Shown piece after piece: positions 10,696-12,086 of a DNA stretch of 12,086 bases; the first letter of the stretch is position 1; each line of letters starts with the position of its first letter. Position numbers and translations under genes: made by a program. A model generated the notes under the pieces. The model had not been told where the DNA came from, did no database searches, and saw only the letters and a list, made by a program, of their open reading frames with translations. The stretch spans positions 1 to 12,086 of the forward strand of contig DASXZJ010000016.1 in NCBI GenBank assembly GCA_036502025.1. Direction: 5' to 3'. This DNA comes from Bog-473 sp036502025 (GTDB taxonomy: Bacteria; Actinomycetota; Acidimicrobiia; Acidimicrobiales; RAAP-2).

Positions 10696-11198
10696 CCGCA
10701 CGGCGGCGTCGGCGCCGCCTCATCGTCACGGCAGCTCTCGTCGTCTCCGCCCTGGGCGTGGCCGCCTGCAACAGCAGCCCGGTCACCACGCTCTCCTCGC
10801 CGCCGACGACCGACAACAGCCTCACGCTCTCCACCCTGTCCAGCCCGGCCGGACCGATCCTGGCCACGGGGAGCGGGCAGGCGCTCTACGACTTCGTCCC
10901 CGACACGCCGACCCGGTCGGCCTGCCTCAACGACGGCTGCGTCTTCCAGTGGCCGCCACTGCTCAAGAGCGCGGCGGTCACGGTGGGGCACGGCCTCGAC
11001 GGCACCCTGGTCGGCACGCTGAAGCGACCCGACGGCTCGACCCAGCTCTCCTACGGCGGCCATCCCCTCTACACCTACAACCTCGACGTGAGGGCCGGCA
11101 TGGTGACCGGCCAGGCCATCGATCAGGACGGGGGCCTGTGGTATGTGCTCACGCCGGCGGGCCAGGAGGTCCACACGCCTTTCACCATCAGGGGCTGA
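10692..11198 (+). CDS. YxFxxD-repeat lipoprotein (PF03640-type secreted repeat)
   Basis: A 168-aa lipoprotein with two copies of the secreted repeat described as COG4315/PF03640. Signal: TARRRRRR, hydrophobic 10-25, lipobox LGVAAC (Cys26). After a Ser/Thr/Pro-rich spacer, repeat 1 is ALYDFVPD (65-71), two cysteines (Cys78, Cys83) and FQWPPLL (85-91). Repeat 2 is GGHPLYTY (122-129), GMVTGQAI (136-143) and GGLWYVLTPAG (147-157). Function is not established for the family; members occur near redox and heme proteins. GTG 10692 overlaps the SCO stop (GTGA, 10692-10695), so translation is coupled to it and the two probably work together outside the membrane. An open frame beginning at 10620 lies inside the SCO gene and is rejected. 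The 3' end is only nine bases from a convergent gene. Confidence 0.9.
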   Translation: MTARRRRRRLIVTAALVVSALGVAACNSSPVTTLSSPPTTDNSLTLSTLSSPAGPILATGSGQALYDFVPDTPTRSACLNDGCVFQWPPLLKSAAVTVGHGLDGTLVGTLKRPDGSTQLSYGGHPLYTYNLDVRAGMVTGQAIDQDGGLWYVLTPAGQEVHTPFTIRG

Positions 11199-11207
11199 GC
11201 GCGGTCG

Positions 11208-12086
11208 CTACGTCCCGGTGACCGTCAGCGTCACCACGCGGGTGGTGGCTGTGCCCGACGGGTTGGTGAAGAGGGCCCGGTACTCGTTGCCGGTCAGGCC
11301 CGACGTCGCCGTGAAGCTCAGGGTGTCGTTGGACTGGTTGACCGCGGCGAACCAGGTCACACCGCCGTCGGTCGAGACCTGCCACAGGACGGTCGGATCC
11401 GGAGTGCCCGCCGCGGCCGCGGTGAAGGTGGCCGTGCCACCGTTGGGCACGGTCTGGTTGGTGGGCTCGGTGGTGACCACCGGCGCATCCCCGACCGCGA
11501 GCGTGGCCGCCGTGGTGGTGGCGGTGCCGGCGCCGTTGGTGAACACGGCCCGGTACTGCCCCCCGCTGTAGTTCTGAACGGTCGGGAAGCTGAACGTCGT
11601 CGAGTTGGCGTTGGCGATGTTCGAGAAGGTCATGCCGTTGTCGATCGACACCTGCCACTGCACGCCGGGGGTGGGGAAGCCGGACGCGGCGGCCGTGAAG
11701 GTGGCCGTGGCGCCGGGGGCGACCCGCACGCTGACCGGGTTGACGGTGACCACCGGCGCCACGGACGTGAAGAGCGTGGCCGCGCCGACCAGGGACGCGC
11801 TGCTGGCGTCACCGCCGGCGGCGATCAAGGCGGTGCCGTCCCCGAACGCGGCGACCGACACCCCGCTGGTGCCCGGTGTGCCGGCGAAGAGCCAGTAGCC
11901 GCCGCCGTCGGGCGTGGCGCTCAGCGCCTCCCAGCCCTGGCTCCCCGGCGCGGACGCCGAGCCGTAGAACTGGGCGTCGCCGAAGTTGAAGACTCCCCCG
12001 TCAGCCCCGACCATGCGGTAGCCGTCTCCGTCGGGCGTGCCGCTCACGAAGCGGATCGGGGCATTGAGCCGCATCCCGCCCAGCGA
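11208..12086 (-). CDS. Large secreted repeat protein with two Ig-like domains (C-terminal part)
   Basis: The frame is open to the right edge, so this is the C-terminal part of a longer protein; the ATG at 12074 lies inside a repeat and is unlikely to be the start. In the visible 292 residues, a repeat of the GGVFNFGDAQFYGS type (about 29-43, with TPDGDGY before it and TPDGGGYWLFAG after it) is followed by a degenerate blade (to about 105). Two Ig-like beta-sandwich domains follow (about 111-199 and 202-290), each opening with PVVT and containing ATFTAAA, WQVS and YRA(V/L)FTN. These repeats are common in exported actinobacterial surface proteins. There is no sorting signal or membrane anchor at the C-terminus, which ends in VTLTVTGT. 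Binding partner is unknown. It is convergent with the YxFxxD lipoprotein. Confidence 0.85.
   Translation of the reverse strand, partial: SLGGMRLNAPIRFVSGTPDGDGYRMVGADGGVFNFGDAQFYGSASAPGSQGWEALSATPDGGGYWLFAGTPGTSGVSVAAFGDGTALIAAGGDASSASLVGAATLFTSVAPVVTVNPVSVRVAPGATATFTAAASGFPTPGVQWQVSIDNGMTFSNIANANSTTFSFPTVQNYSGGQYRAVFTNGAGTATTTAATLAVGDAPVVTTEPTNQTVPNGGTATFTAAAAGTPDPTVLWQVSTDGGVTWFAAVNQSNDTLSFTATSGLTGNEYRALFTNPSGTATTRVVTLTVTGT
11217..11756 (-). repeat. Tandem Ig-like domain repeat, about 91-aa period
   Basis: Two consecutive coding units, 11490-11756 and 11217-11483, encode aligned Ig-like domains: PVVT, then P(G/N)GxATFTAAA, WQVS, TxSF, YRA(V/L)FTN and GTATT occur at nearly the same offsets in both. 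The repeat start positions are 273 bases apart. More copies upstream, outside the window, cannot be assessed. Confidence 0.75.

Overview
The window is high-GC (roughly 70%) chromosomal DNA of an actinobacterium. Three things point there: two tiny genes whose products match the actinobacterial ribosomal proteins bS22 and bL37, the gene order rsmI-metG-tatD-[cell-wall protein]-rsmA-ispE, and promoters that appear to give leaderless mRNAs. The partial secreted protein at the right edge, with its 'GGVFNFGDAxFYGS' repeat, suggests Acidimicrobiia or a relative. That class assignment is inference.

Layout. Positions 1-1406 (+) hold the last codons of an OmpR-type response regulator and its MprB-like sensor kinase. 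A VOC-fold protein (1441-1824, -) diverges from the bS22 gene (1898-1996, +). A long minus-strand block runs from 8141 down to 2012: DUF192 protein, rsmI, metG, tatD, an RlpA-like secreted wall protein, rsmA (ksgA) and ispE. The bL37 gene (8208-8291, +) diverges from that block. A glycerophosphodiester phosphodiesterase-like gene (8338-9204, -) diverges from an unrecognised 198-aa protein (9244-9840, +). Next come a SCO1/SenC lipoprotein and a translationally coupled YxFxxD-repeat lipoprotein (9907-11198, +). The right edge is the 3' part of a large secreted repeat/Ig-like protein (11208-12086, -).

How the genes fit together. The central block is mostly translation and envelope housekeeping. 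Two 16S rRNA methyltransferases (RsmI, RsmA), methionyl-tRNA synthetase and two accessory ribosomal proteins surround a TatD nuclease, an isoprenoid-precursor kinase and a wall protein. The wall protein occupies the place held by RpfB in mycobacteria and YabE in Bacillus. The SCO/YxFxxD pair looks like an exported metal or redox unit.

Two expression features recur. Co-directional neighbours are mostly joined by exact 4-base GTGA or ATGA overlaps (six junctions). Genes that head a unit mostly lack a Shine-Dalgarno sequence and instead carry a TANNNT -10 hexamer 7-10 bases before the start codon (six cases). The main unexplained piece is the AT-richer stretch 4194-4450 (about 49% GC over 4261-4450). 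It contains nested inverted repeats, a good promoter, and the 5' end of the RlpA-like gene, whose signal peptide lies upstream of any ATG, GTG or TTG. I see no RNA genes, CRISPR, IS elements or phage genes.
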